This document shows positions 43,962-52,620 of a DNA stretch of 64,000 bases, piece by piece. A program made the translations under genes and the position numbers. How positions within the stretch are numbered: position 1 is the first letter of the stretch; each line of letters opens with the position of its first letter. This stretch comes from Lachnospiraceae bacterium. GTDB lineage: Bacteria; Bacillota; Clostridia; Lachnospirales; Lachnospiraceae. Location: the NCBI GenBank assembly GCA_022845955.1, contig AP025576.1, positions 6,262,001 to 6,326,000 on the forward strand. Direction: 5' to 3'. The notes under the pieces were generated by a model. That model worked only from the letters and a program-made list of their open reading frames with translations. It was not told the DNA's origin and did no database searches.

Positions 43962-45503
43962 TTATTCAAATTCAATCGTAGCCGGCGGCTTCCCCGTACA
44001 GTCATAAAGCACCCGGTTCACATTCTTCACTTCATTCACGATCCTGCTGCTAACCTTCCCAATCAACGCCCACGGCAGTTCCGCGAATTCCGCCGTCATA
44101 AAATCAGTCGTCGTCACCGCGCGCAAGGCAACCGCATAATCATAGGTTCTCTCATCCCCCATAACACCCACCGACCGCATATTCGTAAGCGCTGCGAAAT
44201 ACTGATCCGGCTTATTGGGAATATCCGCACCGGCTATCTCTTCCCGGTAAATCGCATCCGCATCCTGCAGCATCCGGACCTTGTCCTGCGTCACCTCTCC
44301 GATAATGCGGATAGCCAGTCCCGGTCCCGGGAACGGCTGACGGCTGATCAGCTTCTCCGGTATTCCCAGCTCTCTCCCTGCCGCACGCACTTCATCTTTG
44401 AAAAGCAGCCGCAGAGGCTCCACGATTTCTTTGAAATCCACATAATCCGGAAGGCCTCCCACATTATGATGGCTCTTGATAACCGCAGATTTACCAAGCC
44501 CGCTTTCAATCACATCCGGGTAAATCGTGCCCTGTACCAGAAAATCCACTTTCCCGATTTTTTTCGCTTCTTCTTCAAACACCCGGATAAATTCTTCTCC
44601 GATTATTTTTCTCTTCTCTTCCGGTTCCACCGCACCGGCCAGCTTTTCATAAAAGCGCTGCTGCGCATTGACCCGGATAAAATTCAAATCATAAGATCCG
44701 TTCGGCCCGAATACCTCTTCCACCTCGTCCCCTTCGTCTTTACGAAGCAGGCCGTGATCCACAAATACACAGGTAAGCTGTTTTCCCACCGCCTTTGACA
44801 GCAGGACGGCCGCCACGGAAGAATCCACGCCGCCGGAAAGGGCACACAGGACTTTTCCGTTTCCGATCCGTTCCCGCAGCGCACGGATGCTTGCCTCCAC
44901 AAAGGAATCCATCTTCCAGTCGCCCGCGCAGCGGCAGACGGTAAACAGGAAGTTAGACAGCATCTTCTTTCCTTCCCGGGTGTGTACCACCTCCGGATGG
45001 AACTGGACACAGTACAGGCCTTTTTCCACATTTTCCGCAGCCGCAACCGGACATACCGGAGTGGCAGCTTTTATTTCAAATCCCGGAGCAGGCCGGGAAA
45101 TATAATCCGTATGGCTCATCCAGCAGACGGAGGTTTCCGATACATCGGAAAACAGCTTTCCCGTTGTGTCAAAATGCACTTCTGTTTTTCCGTATTCACG
45201 AACCGGAGCAGTGGATACCGTTCCTCCTAAAAGATGGTTCATCAGCTGGGCGCCGTAGCAGATGCCCAGTACCGGAATCCCCAGTTCAAATATGCCTTTA
45301 TCACAGGAAGGAGAATCATCACCGTATACGCTGTTCGGGCCGCCTGTAAAAATAATGCCCTTGGGATTCTTCTCACGGATCTCCTCCAGGCTCATGGTAT
45401 AGGGGTGGACTTCACAGTAAACGTTGCATTCCCTGACTCTTCTGGCGATCAGCTGGTTATACTGCCCGCCGAAGTCCAGGACAATCACTAATTCTCTCTC
45501 CAT
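43962..45503 (-). CDS. guaA: GMP synthase (glutamine-hydrolysing)
   Basis: About 513 residues, normal length. The glutamine amidotransferase half has [19 protein letters not shown] and the nucleophile GICYGAQ, with CVQFHPEV later. The ATP-pyrophosphatase half has the P-loop [12 protein letters not shown]. The dimerisation domain ends [17 protein letters not shown]. It converts XMP to GMP. The ATG at 45503 follows GGAGG by four bases; the frame to 45542 adds residues not found in the family. It has a consensus promoter about 100 bases upstream and its own terminator, so it is a single-gene unit. Confidence 0.96.
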   Translation of the reverse strand: MERELVIVLDFGGQYNQLIARRVRECNVYCEVHPYTMSLEEIREKNPKGIIFTGGPNSVYGDDSPSCDKGIFELGIPVLGICYGAQLMNHLLGGTVSTAPVREYGKTEVHFDTTGKLFSDVSETSVCWMSHTDYISRPAPGFEIKAATPVCPVAAAENVEKGLYCVQFHPEVVHTREGKKMLSNFLFTVCRCAGDWKMDSFVEASIRALRERIGNGKVLCALSGGVDSSVAAVLLSKAVGKQLTCVFVDHGLLRKDEGDEVEEVFGPNGSYDLNFIRVNAQQRFYEKLAGAVEPEEKRKIIGEEFIRVFEEEAKKIGKVDFLVQGTIYPDVIESGLGKSAVIKSHHNVGGLPDYVDFKEIVEPLRLLFKDEVRAAGRELGIPEKLISRQPFPGPGLAIRIIGEVTQDKVRMLQDADAIYREEIAGADIPNKPDQYFAALTNMRSVGVMGDERTYDYAVALRAVTTTDFMTAEFAELPWALIGKVSSRIVNEVKNVNRVLYDCTGKPPATIEFE

Positions 45504-45601
45504 TTTTCCTCCATTCTGCCGCCTTGCGGCGTGTTCGTACATTCGGGTAAATCTCAGGTGACTTTTTTCAGTAAAATAAGTATCACATAAAAATACATTT
45601 C

Positions 45602-45630
45602 ATTATAAAATACTCACTGTCGTTTGTCAA
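45602..45630 (-). promoter_or_regulatory. consensus sigma-A promoter of guaA
   Basis: TTGACA, 17 bases, TATAAT on the minus strand, both boxes perfect. The leader of about 90 bases has one short GCCGC/GCGGC hairpin just before the ribosome site and no purine-riboswitch core. Confidence 0.85.
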
Positions 45631-45721
45631 AACCTTTTCTTACCCGTTTTTTCCTTATTTTACACACCATTTTGTATTTTATGCCACAGCCTTTAATGCC
45701 ATGGATAATATCCCAGCCTCA

Positions 45722-47062
45722 CTATTGTTCCCGCTGCCGGTGCATAGCCGTTTCCCATTTATGGCCCCGGTACCTAAAGACATAACAGATTCCCCGGAAC
45801 ACCCAGTCGATAACCATAGCGCCCCATACGCCCAGCAGTCCCAGGCTGAACTGGTAGGTAAACAAATAAGAAGCCCCCACGCGGAAAAGCCACATGGAAA
45901 GAATAGCTATCACCATGGTCCAGATAACATCACCTGCACTGCGGAGGGTATTCGGCAGGGTAAAGGAGGGTACCCAGAAAAGAACTACCATAACATTATG
46001 GAAGCGCATGACTTCCGTTGCCATCTTTGCCGCTTCCGGGCCCAGGCTGTACATCCTGACCAGCACAGGCATGCTGAAAAACATGATAACGGATATCACC
46101 GCAGTAACCATAATGGTAATCGTCATCAGCTTTTTGGTAAAATACCTCGCCTGTTTATATTCTCCGGCTCCCACACATACCGCGGAAACGGATACCAGCG
46201 CCAGATTTATGGCCTGTCCGGCAAGGATATTCCAGGAAGCGAGGGTATTGGCAACCGCATTGGCGGCGATAGCCGACGTCCCCATAGTAGCCACCACGCT
46301 TAAAACCAGGATTTTCCCCAGCTGGAACATGCTGTTTTCCATACCGTTCGGCACGGCGATAAACAGGATTTTCTTAATTAAATCCCCATTGAACTTAAGC
46401 CGGACCTGCCCGCAGAAATTAATGGGCTTTTTGGGATTAAACATCATGCAGAAAATGACAATAGCCCCCACAAAGCGGGATACCGTCGTGGGAATCGCCG
46501 CTCCCGCCACGCCCCATTTCAGGCCGAAAATACAGATCGCATTTCCCGTAATATTAATGACATTAATGAGCAGGGAAATCCACATGGTGACCTTGGCATT
46601 ATTCATGGACCGGAATATGGCGGCACAGGAATTATAGATAGCCAGTCCCGAAAATGAGACGGCGGTAATGATCAGATAGGTTTTGGCGGACTGCATGACA
46701 TCCGTATCGATTTTTCCAAATATCAGATGGAGCAGCTGGTCGTGGAAGCCGATAAATATTACGGAAATCCCCAACGCCAGGGTGGTGGCAAACATGATGA
46801 TCTGCCAGGCGGCCTTGCTGGCCTCTTCCGGATGCTTCTGTCCCAGGAAATGCCCGGCTACCACAGCGCCGCCCGTTGCCAGCGCTGAAAAAATATTGAT
46901 CAGCAGGATATTTACGGTATCTACCAGGGACACCCCCGATACGGCGGCCTCCCCTACAACGGAAATCATAATCGTGTCCGCCATACCAACGGCTATCGCC
47001 AGTGTCTGTTCAATGACCAGAGGAACTATCAGTTTTTTCAGGTCCTTGTTTGAATAAAGCAT
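45722..47062 (-). CDS. MATE-family efflux transporter
   Basis: About 446 residues with twelve predicted membrane helices. The N-terminus LYSNKDLKKLIVPLVIEQTLAIAVGMADTIMISVVGEAAVSGVSLVD is the MATE family entry, and the repeat in the second half starts with FIAVPNGMENSMFQLGKI. It exports cationic or hydrophobic compounds using a Na+ or H+ gradient. Start ATG after AAGGGCGG; the frame to 47107 is longer but weaker. The spoIIID gene precedes it by 77 bases; no strong promoter is seen between, so some transcription may come from there. Confidence 0.88.
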   Translation of the reverse strand: MLYSNKDLKKLIVPLVIEQTLAIAVGMADTIMISVVGEAAVSGVSLVDTVNILLINIFSALATGGAVVAGHFLGQKHPEEASKAAWQIIMFATTLALGISVIFIGFHDQLLHLIFGKIDTDVMQSAKTYLIITAVSFSGLAIYNSCAAIFRSMNNAKVTMWISLLINVINITGNAICIFGLKWGVAGAAIPTTVSRFVGAIVIFCMMFNPKKPINFCGQVRLKFNGDLIKKILFIAVPNGMENSMFQLGKILVLSVVATMGTSAIAANAVANTLASWNILAGQAINLALVSVSAVCVGAGEYKQARYFTKKLMTITIMVTAVISVIMFFSMPVLVRMYSLGPEAAKMATEVMRFHNVMVVLFWVPSFTLPNTLRSAGDVIWTMVIAILSMWLFRVGASYLFTYQFSLGLLGVWGAMVIDWVFRGICYVFRYRGHKWETAMHRQREQ

Positions 47063-47138
47063 TTGTAATTGTCCGCCCTTATTTTTTCTTTTGTACCTTA
47101 AATACATTTTTCTTATTCTTAACCGAAATTTTACGTAT

Positions 47139-47405
47139 TTATTGTATTCCGTTTTGAGACTGGTGTAAATACTTTTCTCGTGTTGCCAGTCCGCCTCTGA
47201 TATGGCGCTCCGATTTATTGACGTCCAGTACTTTCCTGGCTTCCCTGGCTAATGCAGGATTAATCTGAGACAGGCGTTCCGTAACATCCTTATGTACGGT
47301 AGACTTACTGATGCCGAACTGCTTCGCGGTCTGGCGTACAGTGGCATTGCAGTCAATAATATAGTTGGCAATATCGATTGCTCGCTCCTCGATATAATCT
47401 TTCAC
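47139..47405 (-). CDS. spoIIID: sporulation transcription regulator SpoIIID, GTG start
   Basis: 88 residues, the usual size. The sequence is very close to the family: IEERAIDIANYIID, helix-turn-helix TVRQTAKQFGISKSTVHKDVTERL, and LARE(A)RKVLDVNKSERHIRGG. SpoIIID controls mother-cell genes between sigma-E and sigma-K. The start is GTG after GGGGGAAATCC. A sigma-E-like promoter lies just upstream. It shows that the host can form spores. Confidence 0.95.
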   Translation of the reverse strand: MKDYIEERAIDIANYIIDCNATVRQTAKQFGISKSTVHKDVTERLSQINPALAREARKVLDVNKSERHIRGGLATREKYLHQSQNGIQ

Positions 47406-47433
47406 GGATTTCCCCCGGAAAACTTGTTTTTAC

Positions 47434-47463
47434 AATGTATGCGGGGATGAAATCCAGTATGTC
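47434..47463 (-). promoter_or_regulatory. sigma-E-like promoter of spoIIID
   Basis: On the minus strand: GACATACT, 14 bases, CATACATT. The -10 matches the sigma-E pattern CATACA-T well and the -35 is close to the G-N-C-A-T-A-T-T pattern. In Bacillus subtilis spoIIID is transcribed by sigma-E. About 29 bases separate the -10 from the GTG. Confidence 0.6.
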
Positions 47464-47499
47464 AACTTTTCCGGGCGTAAAATAAAAACTGATTTCCGT

Positions 47500-48435
47500 T
47501 TATATTTCCGCCCATTCCTCATAAGCGCCTTCCCATGTTTTCCGTGTAAAAGGACGTATGGGATCTCCGGTACGCTGCGCGTATCTTTCTGCATATTCCA
47601 GGAAATAATACAGGTGCTCCCTTCTGGTGCGCAGCTCCCGGATACGGATGCCGCTCCAGACAGGAACCCTTTTGTACTGGTCGCTCCTACTGAATTTCTT
47701 AATGAAACCTTCGATATCATAAGGAACTCTCCGCTCTTCCACCGAAATTCCTCCCTTTCCGGTACTGATCAGAGTATAGGGTGCTCCCGGTTCACAGCTA
47801 TCCATAGGCAGGCCGCAGGAACCGGGATTTATAAATACCTTTTTCCCGCTCTCAATAAACCATTGTATGTGAGAATGCCCGAAAAGATATACGCCGTCCT
47901 CCAGCTTCCCACACTGTTCCTGAAATTCTTGGTTTTCATTCAGATGGCCCCGGATATCTTTCAGAAGCCGCCTATGCTTCAACTCCCCTTCTCTATACAT
48001 AAGAGGAATAGTCGGGCAGCTGAATTTACCCAGTTCCGCTTTTCCAATAAAATTCCCGGAGGAATGAGCCATATGGAAACCAATCCCGCTCTCTGCATCC
48101 CGGAAACTCATTTTTTCAGGAAGTCCCTGTAAAAATATTCTGCTTTCCGCGCTGAGGGCATGGGCACACCAGCAGGAAATATGCATCTGGCCACCTTCCC
48201 AGCGCGCCTCATCTTCTCCCTGCATTTTTTCGATATACTGTTCCTCATTCCCCCGGATGACACAGGCATGTTCCAGACCGGCTATCCGTCGTACCACCTG
48301 TTCCGGGAATGGCAGGCTCAGGCAGTAATCCCCGGTAAATAGGTACGCATCTGCCGGCTGCCGGGCGGCATCCGCCAAAACACCCTCCAAAGCATCCAGA
48401 TTCCCATGGACATCGGATATCACCGCATATTTCAT
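47500..48435 (-). CDS. calcineurin-like metallophosphoesterase
   Basis: About 311 residues. Metal-binding motifs in order: ISDVHGN (residue 7), FTGDYC (33), IRGNEEQ (60, where GNHD/E is usual), HMAHSS, LFGHSHIQW (about 186) and NPGSCG. The last 80 residues form a helical C-terminal extension. Substrates in this family range from phosphodiesters to protein phosphates. The ATG overlaps the stop of the helical protein (ATGA), so it belongs to the operon of the Mrr-STAND gene. It may be a housekeeping enzyme or part of a defence unit. Confidence 0.82.
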   Translation of the reverse strand: MKYAVISDVHGNLDALEGVLADAARQPADAYLFTGDYCLSLPFPEQVVRRIAGLEHACVIRGNEEQYIEKMQGEDEARWEGGQMHISCWCAHALSAESRIFLQGLPEKMSFRDAESGIGFHMAHSSGNFIGKAELGKFSCPTIPLMYREGELKHRRLLKDIRGHLNENQEFQEQCGKLEDGVYLFGHSHIQWFIESGKKVFINPGSCGLPMDSCEPGAPYTLISTGKGGISVEERRVPYDIEGFIKKFSRSDQYKRVPVWSGIRIRELRTRREHLYYFLEYAERYAQRTGDPIRPFTRKTWEGAYEEWAEI

Positions 48436-48833
48436 ATATCCTCCTCCGCCCCTTCCCCTGTCAGACACCTATAGAAATCCTCCGCTTCCATCTCATCCAG
48501 CCGTCCGCTTCCAACCTGCATCTTGAGGATTTTCTCAACCGCCCCGTCACCCAGGGCGTTGATTTGGGCCACCACCTCCATCATCTCCCTGCCGGACTCC
48601 TCCGTCATTTTTTCAAACAGTTCTTCCGTAACCCGCAGCATCTCGGATGCCTTTTCCGTTATTTTCCCATCCGAAAACCCGTTCCAGGCTCCCGGATCCA
48701 GTTCCTCCAGCGTTTCGCCGTAGTCTTCTTCCATATTTCCCAGGGAAATCCAAAAATTTCTAAGATAAGAATATTTCCCAAATGCCAGTCTCAGCTGTTC
48801 TTCCAGTTGCTGTAACTCTTTATCTCCTCCCAT
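48432..48833 (-). CDS. small helical protein between STAND and phosphoesterase genes
   Basis: About 133 residues from ATG at 48833 (MGGDKELQQLEEQLRLAFGKYSYLRNFW). It is acidic and almost all helix, with heptad-like spacing in TEKASEMLRVTEELFEKMTEES. It overlaps the upstream STAND gene by 43 bases and the downstream gene by four, so all three are coupled. The open frame to 48911 has no better start. No family recognised. A partner or regulator of one of the two enzymes is the simplest guess. Confidence 0.55.
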   Translation of the reverse strand: MGGDKELQQLEEQLRLAFGKYSYLRNFWISLGNMEEDYGETLEELDPGAWNGFSDGKITEKASEMLRVTEELFEKMTEESGREMMEVVAQINALGDGAVEKILKMQVGSGRLDEMEAEDFYRCLTGEGAEEDI

Positions 48834-51511
48834 AACTCTCTTACCCTTTCCGCGATTCCTGATTCCTTGAGAACCTCTTCCTTCATCCGTGCCGTGTCCA
48901 GAAGCCAGCACGTTTCATTCCAATGCTCCGTTTCTTCCAGGCCGCCCTCTGTCCGAAGCATGCTCATTTGCTCCGCAGAAAAACAATCCGGCAGGATGTC
49001 CCATACCGCCACGTCTGCGACCGCATACAGCAGCTCCCACAGGATGTCTTTTCCGCCGGATCCTCCCAATACCTCTCCCCGGCGGCTCACATAGCATTCC
49101 AGGCTTATGCAGTTAAGAATCTGTCTGCACAAATCCATTCCCTCCGCATTCCCCCTATCTTCGCAGAATTTCCGTGCCAGCGGCTGCAGGGCATACCGTA
49201 TCACGGCATCCCTGTCCAGTTCCACCAGACCCTCCAGCATCTCCGTCTCCCGGGGTGCAAACTGCCGGGCAAAGGAATCCCAATCCGTATCTATAAACCA
49301 TAACAGGCACAGGTACTCTTTTCCCCGCTGGGAGCTGCCTGCAAAAAAATGCAGTTCGGAGATAAAAAACAGGCCCGGATTCACCTGGCAGTACCATTGA
49401 TTCCATCTGCGCAGGAATCCGCAGGCGCATAAAGCCCGGATAATTTCCTCTCCCTGACCGGCAAAATACCGTTCCGCCTTCTCCTCCAGTTCCTTCCCGG
49501 ACAGCATAACAGCATCTCTTTTTTCATATAGCTGCCGGCTTAATGCCTGAAGATCATAGGGCTGCAGATGTAAGGGCCGAAGGCTCCGGATAAAACATTC
49601 CAGCTCCGTTTCCCCGCCTCCTGTCATCTCCGTCAGATAAGAAAAAATAGCCGCCGCCGCTTCTTCCTTATTCCGATAGAACCCGTATTCAATAGCTCTG
49701 CCCGCAGCTACGGGAAATTCTTTTAAATCTTCCGTACTGACATCTGCCGAATCCCTTTTTATCCTGCTTAACAGCTCCCGGAATTTGTCAGTAAACCATT
49801 TCCGGAAGGGCTCTCCTGCCGGATTGCGGTATACCTGCAGCAGTTCATAATAGGAATAATAGTCCCGGTTATATTCAAAAAAGCACCGGTACTCCAGGTC
49901 AATGGCCCGTTCCATCACCCGCCGGCAGAACGCCCCGTCCGTCTGGGTAAGGGCACATAACGAAAGCAGCTTCCGGCAGCATTCAAAATAGCAGCAGCTC
50001 CTCAGCAGCAATTCCCTGTATTGGACAAAGTTCCGGCTTATGTACTGATGGATAAAGTCATTCGCAGAAGGATTCTGAAAACGCACCCGCAGGGCATTTC
50101 CCGCTTCCGGTACCGTCTCCGTATAAATCGCTGTCTTTTCCAGTTCCGCAATAACCCGTTCCGATTCCCGGAACAGGCTTCCCTCCTTTTCACCGGCCAT
50201 GGCGGCCTGATAACATTGGTGGGCACGCTCCAGGTTCACGGGCAGGGGCATCAAATCCAGGATGATGAAGAATACCCGGGCCTCTTCGGAAAGGTTCTGG
50301 AATATCTGTTCCCAAAAATCCTTCGGCTCCTGCAGGTATTGCAGCATTCTCTGCGCACATTGCTCCGGCCTGTCCCCGGGCTGTACAGATCCCAGGTACA
50401 TCTGGATAATGCGGGGATTATAATAAGGAGATAATACGACCTGATCATGAATCCGGTACAGCGCTTTCATCTGTTCCCAGGTGAGGGAAGATCTCCGCAG
50501 ATGTCCCAGATAGATCCGCACCATATCCGTAAGGGAGTAGGAATGCAGCCTGCATTCCAGCTTATACCTTTCCAGGAGGGCACGCAGCTCTTCATTCTGT
50601 CTCATCCCCTGCTCCAGCACATATTCCCTGGTAGTCAGGATAAGGACATAATCATTACGCAGCCGCACCGATTCGATCAGCCGCGCCAGCCTCCGCTCCT
50701 CCTTCCCCGCTCCATAGGCATTAAGAAAATTACTTCCCCAGAAATCGTCATAGATCACGACCTTTTTCCCGGGCATTTCCTGCGCCTTGTACAGATCACC
50801 CACGGACTCCGCCCACAAATAGGTGTCAAAACCTCTGCGGGACAGCCAGTATATGGCAAGCTGGTTGGCTAATGTCGTCTTTCCGATACCCGGCTCCCCG
50901 GACAGGATGATCGCTCGGCCGGCTGCAAGAAGCTTCCTGGCTTCCTCATATACGGCTGTTTCCACAAAAAACTCCGCATTCTGTCTGGCTTTCTCCCATT
51001 CCAGCCTGGATTCCGCCAGCAATTCCCCGTTTACCACATCCCTTACGGTATTCTTCAGCACCTCCGTATTCCGGATCCACAGCTTATAATACTTCTCCTC
51101 CACCCTGGCATAGCCAGGCTCCCCGCTCCCCAGATAATTATTCAGATCCTTTCCCGTTACGATATCGTTGTCGGCAAGGATAAACGGATGGAACAATTCC
51201 CTGATTTTCTTTTTCTGCTCCGGGCTTACATCCCGGGCCAGCACGAGGATATACCGGTCCGGCTTTATCCGATCCGCCTTTTTCTTTTCTTCCCTTAGCT
51301 CCTTCCAGCGGATACCGCCGTCATTGGCCCAGCGCTTTGCCTGCAGGATAATACACTTCCCTTCCGGCGTGATACAGCGGGCGTCTATTCCCTGATCCGG
51401 CCCTTCCCGGAAGGCTTCCATATCTATCTTCTCCCGCACCTGTATCATATCCCTGGCAAACTCCTGGAACTCCAGAGGCTCCAGCAGCTGGTGGAAATCA
51501 TAGTTCTTCAT
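48791..51511 (-). CDS. Mrr-like nuclease fused to STAND NTPase; defence candidate
   Basis: 906 residues. Residues about 1-115 resemble an Mrr/PD-(D/E)xK nuclease: FQEFARDMIQ, GPDQGIDARC, and CIILQAKRW with the Q-A-K motif. A P-loop NTPase follows: Walker A LSGEPGIGKTTLANQ near residue 205, Walker B KKVVIYDDFWG near 250, and a sensor strand YVLILTTREYVLEQG near 300, typical of nSTAND ATPases. Residues 400-906 are helical repeats, probably sensing a partner. Proteins of this build (for example Avs-type) recognise phage proteins and then cut DNA. That role is inferred. No sensor family is identified. Confidence 0.75.
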   Translation of the reverse strand: MKNYDFHQLLEPLEFQEFARDMIQVREKIDMEAFREGPDQGIDARCITPEGKCIILQAKRWANDGGIRWKELREEKKKADRIKPDRYILVLARDVSPEQKKKIRELFHPFILADNDIVTGKDLNNYLGSGEPGYARVEEKYYKLWIRNTEVLKNTVRDVVNGELLAESRLEWEKARQNAEFFVETAVYEEARKLLAAGRAIILSGEPGIGKTTLANQLAIYWLSRRGFDTYLWAESVGDLYKAQEMPGKKVVIYDDFWGSNFLNAYGAGKEERRLARLIESVRLRNDYVLILTTREYVLEQGMRQNEELRALLERYKLECRLHSYSLTDMVRIYLGHLRRSSLTWEQMKALYRIHDQVVLSPYYNPRIIQMYLGSVQPGDRPEQCAQRMLQYLQEPKDFWEQIFQNLSEEARVFFIILDLMPLPVNLERAHQCYQAAMAGEKEGSLFRESERVIAELEKTAIYTETVPEAGNALRVRFQNPSANDFIHQYISRNFVQYRELLLRSCCYFECCRKLLSLCALTQTDGAFCRRVMERAIDLEYRCFFEYNRDYYSYYELLQVYRNPAGEPFRKWFTDKFRELLSRIKRDSADVSTEDLKEFPVAAGRAIEYGFYRNKEEAAAAIFSYLTEMTGGGETELECFIRSLRPLHLQPYDLQALSRQLYEKRDAVMLSGKELEEKAERYFAGQGEEIIRALCACGFLRRWNQWYCQVNPGLFFISELHFFAGSSQRGKEYLCLLWFIDTDWDSFARQFAPRETEMLEGLVELDRDAVIRYALQPLARKFCEDRGNAEGMDLCRQILNCISLECYVSRRGEVLGGSGGKDILWELLYAVADVAVWDILPDCFSAEQMSMLRTEGGLEETEHWNETCWLLDTARMKEEVLKESGIAERVRELWEEIKSYSNWKNS

Positions 51512-51611
51512 GCCGCGCCCATCCTTCCCGCATCTTCTCCGGCCTTTCTCTGCTGTTAATCAGACATGTTACCATCTACTGTTTTCTTTTCCCCTATCCA
51601 GAGAAAGCACC

Positions 51612-52331
51612 TCACCGGAAAGGTAGATCCTCCTCATCACTATCATAATCCACAGCAAATTCCAGTTCTTCCTCATCCATCCCCATGAAATATTCTTCTA
51701 TCTCTCTTTCATATGTTTCTAAGGCCTTATTTATTTTTTTCTCCGCCTTTTTATTTTTACAAGCCTTATACAATGCGGAAGCGGCTACAAAAATAATCTC
51801 ATTTTCATCCGTACATACCATATCGTCCGCTATATATCTTTTAACCATATCTTCCGCCCCTGCCCAGTCTCTCACACCGATTCGGACATAGATAAGAGCT
51901 GCGGCAGCGGCCATATTCCCGCTGTCCTGTTTATACCACTCCTCACAGTATGCAAGGGCTTCTTCCTTTTTCCCCTGTGATCCCAGTGCAGCTGAAATAC
52001 GAAAATATAAATCGGAGGGATCCTCTTCCTTCCATGCAAACAAAGTAAGCAATTTCCGGCAGACGGATTCCAGATCCGCATATCTGTCCGCCATATCCAG
52101 TTCATCCAGATAATCCTCCAGCCAATTTTCCACGTCGTACTCATAGTCGGTATCCTCATCCAAACAATACAGCTCCGGTGCAAAAGCAGCATCTGTTTCA
52201 CGGCCCTGGCTGATAATCGTAAGCAGGAGATTATAACACGCATCCCATACTTCCATACCGGAATTCACCCGAACCATGTCCATGTAACATTCTGCTGTAA
52301 GGGTATTAAATTTTTCCCATAATTTTTTCAT
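51612..52331 (-). CDS. acidic TPR-like protein
   Basis: 239 residues. Helix pairs of TPR type are visible: SDLYFRISAALGSQGKKEEALAYCEEWYKQ, then GNMAAAAALIYVRIGVRDWAGAEDMVKRYI, then EIIFVAASALYKACKNKKAEKKINKALE. The ends are very acidic (AVDYDSDEEDLPF). It may hold protein partners. It is 100 bases above the Mrr-STAND gene on the same strand. A -10 box TATAAT lies about 33 bases before the ATG. Whether it belongs with the STAND operon is unclear. Confidence 0.6.
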   Translation of the reverse strand: MKKLWEKFNTLTAECYMDMVRVNSGMEVWDACYNLLLTIISQGRETDAAFAPELYCLDEDTDYEYDVENWLEDYLDELDMADRYADLESVCRKLLTLFAWKEEDPSDLYFRISAALGSQGKKEEALAYCEEWYKQDSGNMAAAAALIYVRIGVRDWAGAEDMVKRYIADDMVCTDENEIIFVAASALYKACKNKKAEKKINKALETYEREIEEYFMGMDEEELEFAVDYDSDEEDLPFR

Positions 52332-52363
52332 TGTTTATTTATCTCCTGTCATCTATTGTACTT

Positions 52364-52369
52364 ATTATA
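52364..52369 (-). promoter_or_regulatory. -10 box before the TPR-like gene
   Basis: TATAAT on the minus strand, 33 bases before the ATG at 52331. No good -35 is visible at 16-18 bases, so support is partial. Confidence 0.4.
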
Positions 52370-52454
52370 TCATTTATTTTAGCTCATATTGCCTATATTC
52401 TCCACCATAAATACAAAAAAACGGAAGACTATATCCAGAATTCAAATTTCTTTC

Positions 52455-52543
52455 GCCCAAGCTACCTTTTTCCAGGTAACCCAAAAGCACGAAAAGTAAG
52501 GTCGTAGGATAGCCGGGCAGGGTACTTTTCCCTGCCCGTTTTT
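52455..52543 (+). ncRNA. candidate structured RNA ending in an intrinsic terminator
   Basis: CGGGCAGGG (52514-52522) pairs with CCCTGCCCG (52530-52538) around a 7-base loop and is followed by TTTTT: a good plus-strand terminator with no plus-strand gene before it. GCCC (52455-52458) and GCTA (52461-52464) can instead pair with GGGC (52515-52518) and TAGC (52510-52513), which would compete with the terminator. The middle has a loop-closing CCTTTTTCCAGG. I do not recognise a family, and no strong promoter is visible. Confidence 0.35.
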
Positions 52544-52583
52544 ATACTGCGGCCCGCTTTTATGGATATAAAAATGGGCATTT

Positions 52584-52612
52584 AAAAAGGAGCCTCCTTA
52601 AGAAGCCCCTTT
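52584..52612 (-). terminator. terminator of the SBP-histidine kinase operon
   Basis: On the minus strand AAAGGGGC pairs with GCTCCTTT (one G-U) around an 11-base loop and is followed by TT, five T in all. It starts nine bases after the kinase stop. Confidence 0.65.
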
Positions 52613-52620
52613 CTTTCCCG

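Noticed and set aside
45504-45600. possible purine riboswitch in the guaA leader
   Set aside because: The leader is short and lacks the conserved purine-riboswitch core and paired loops.
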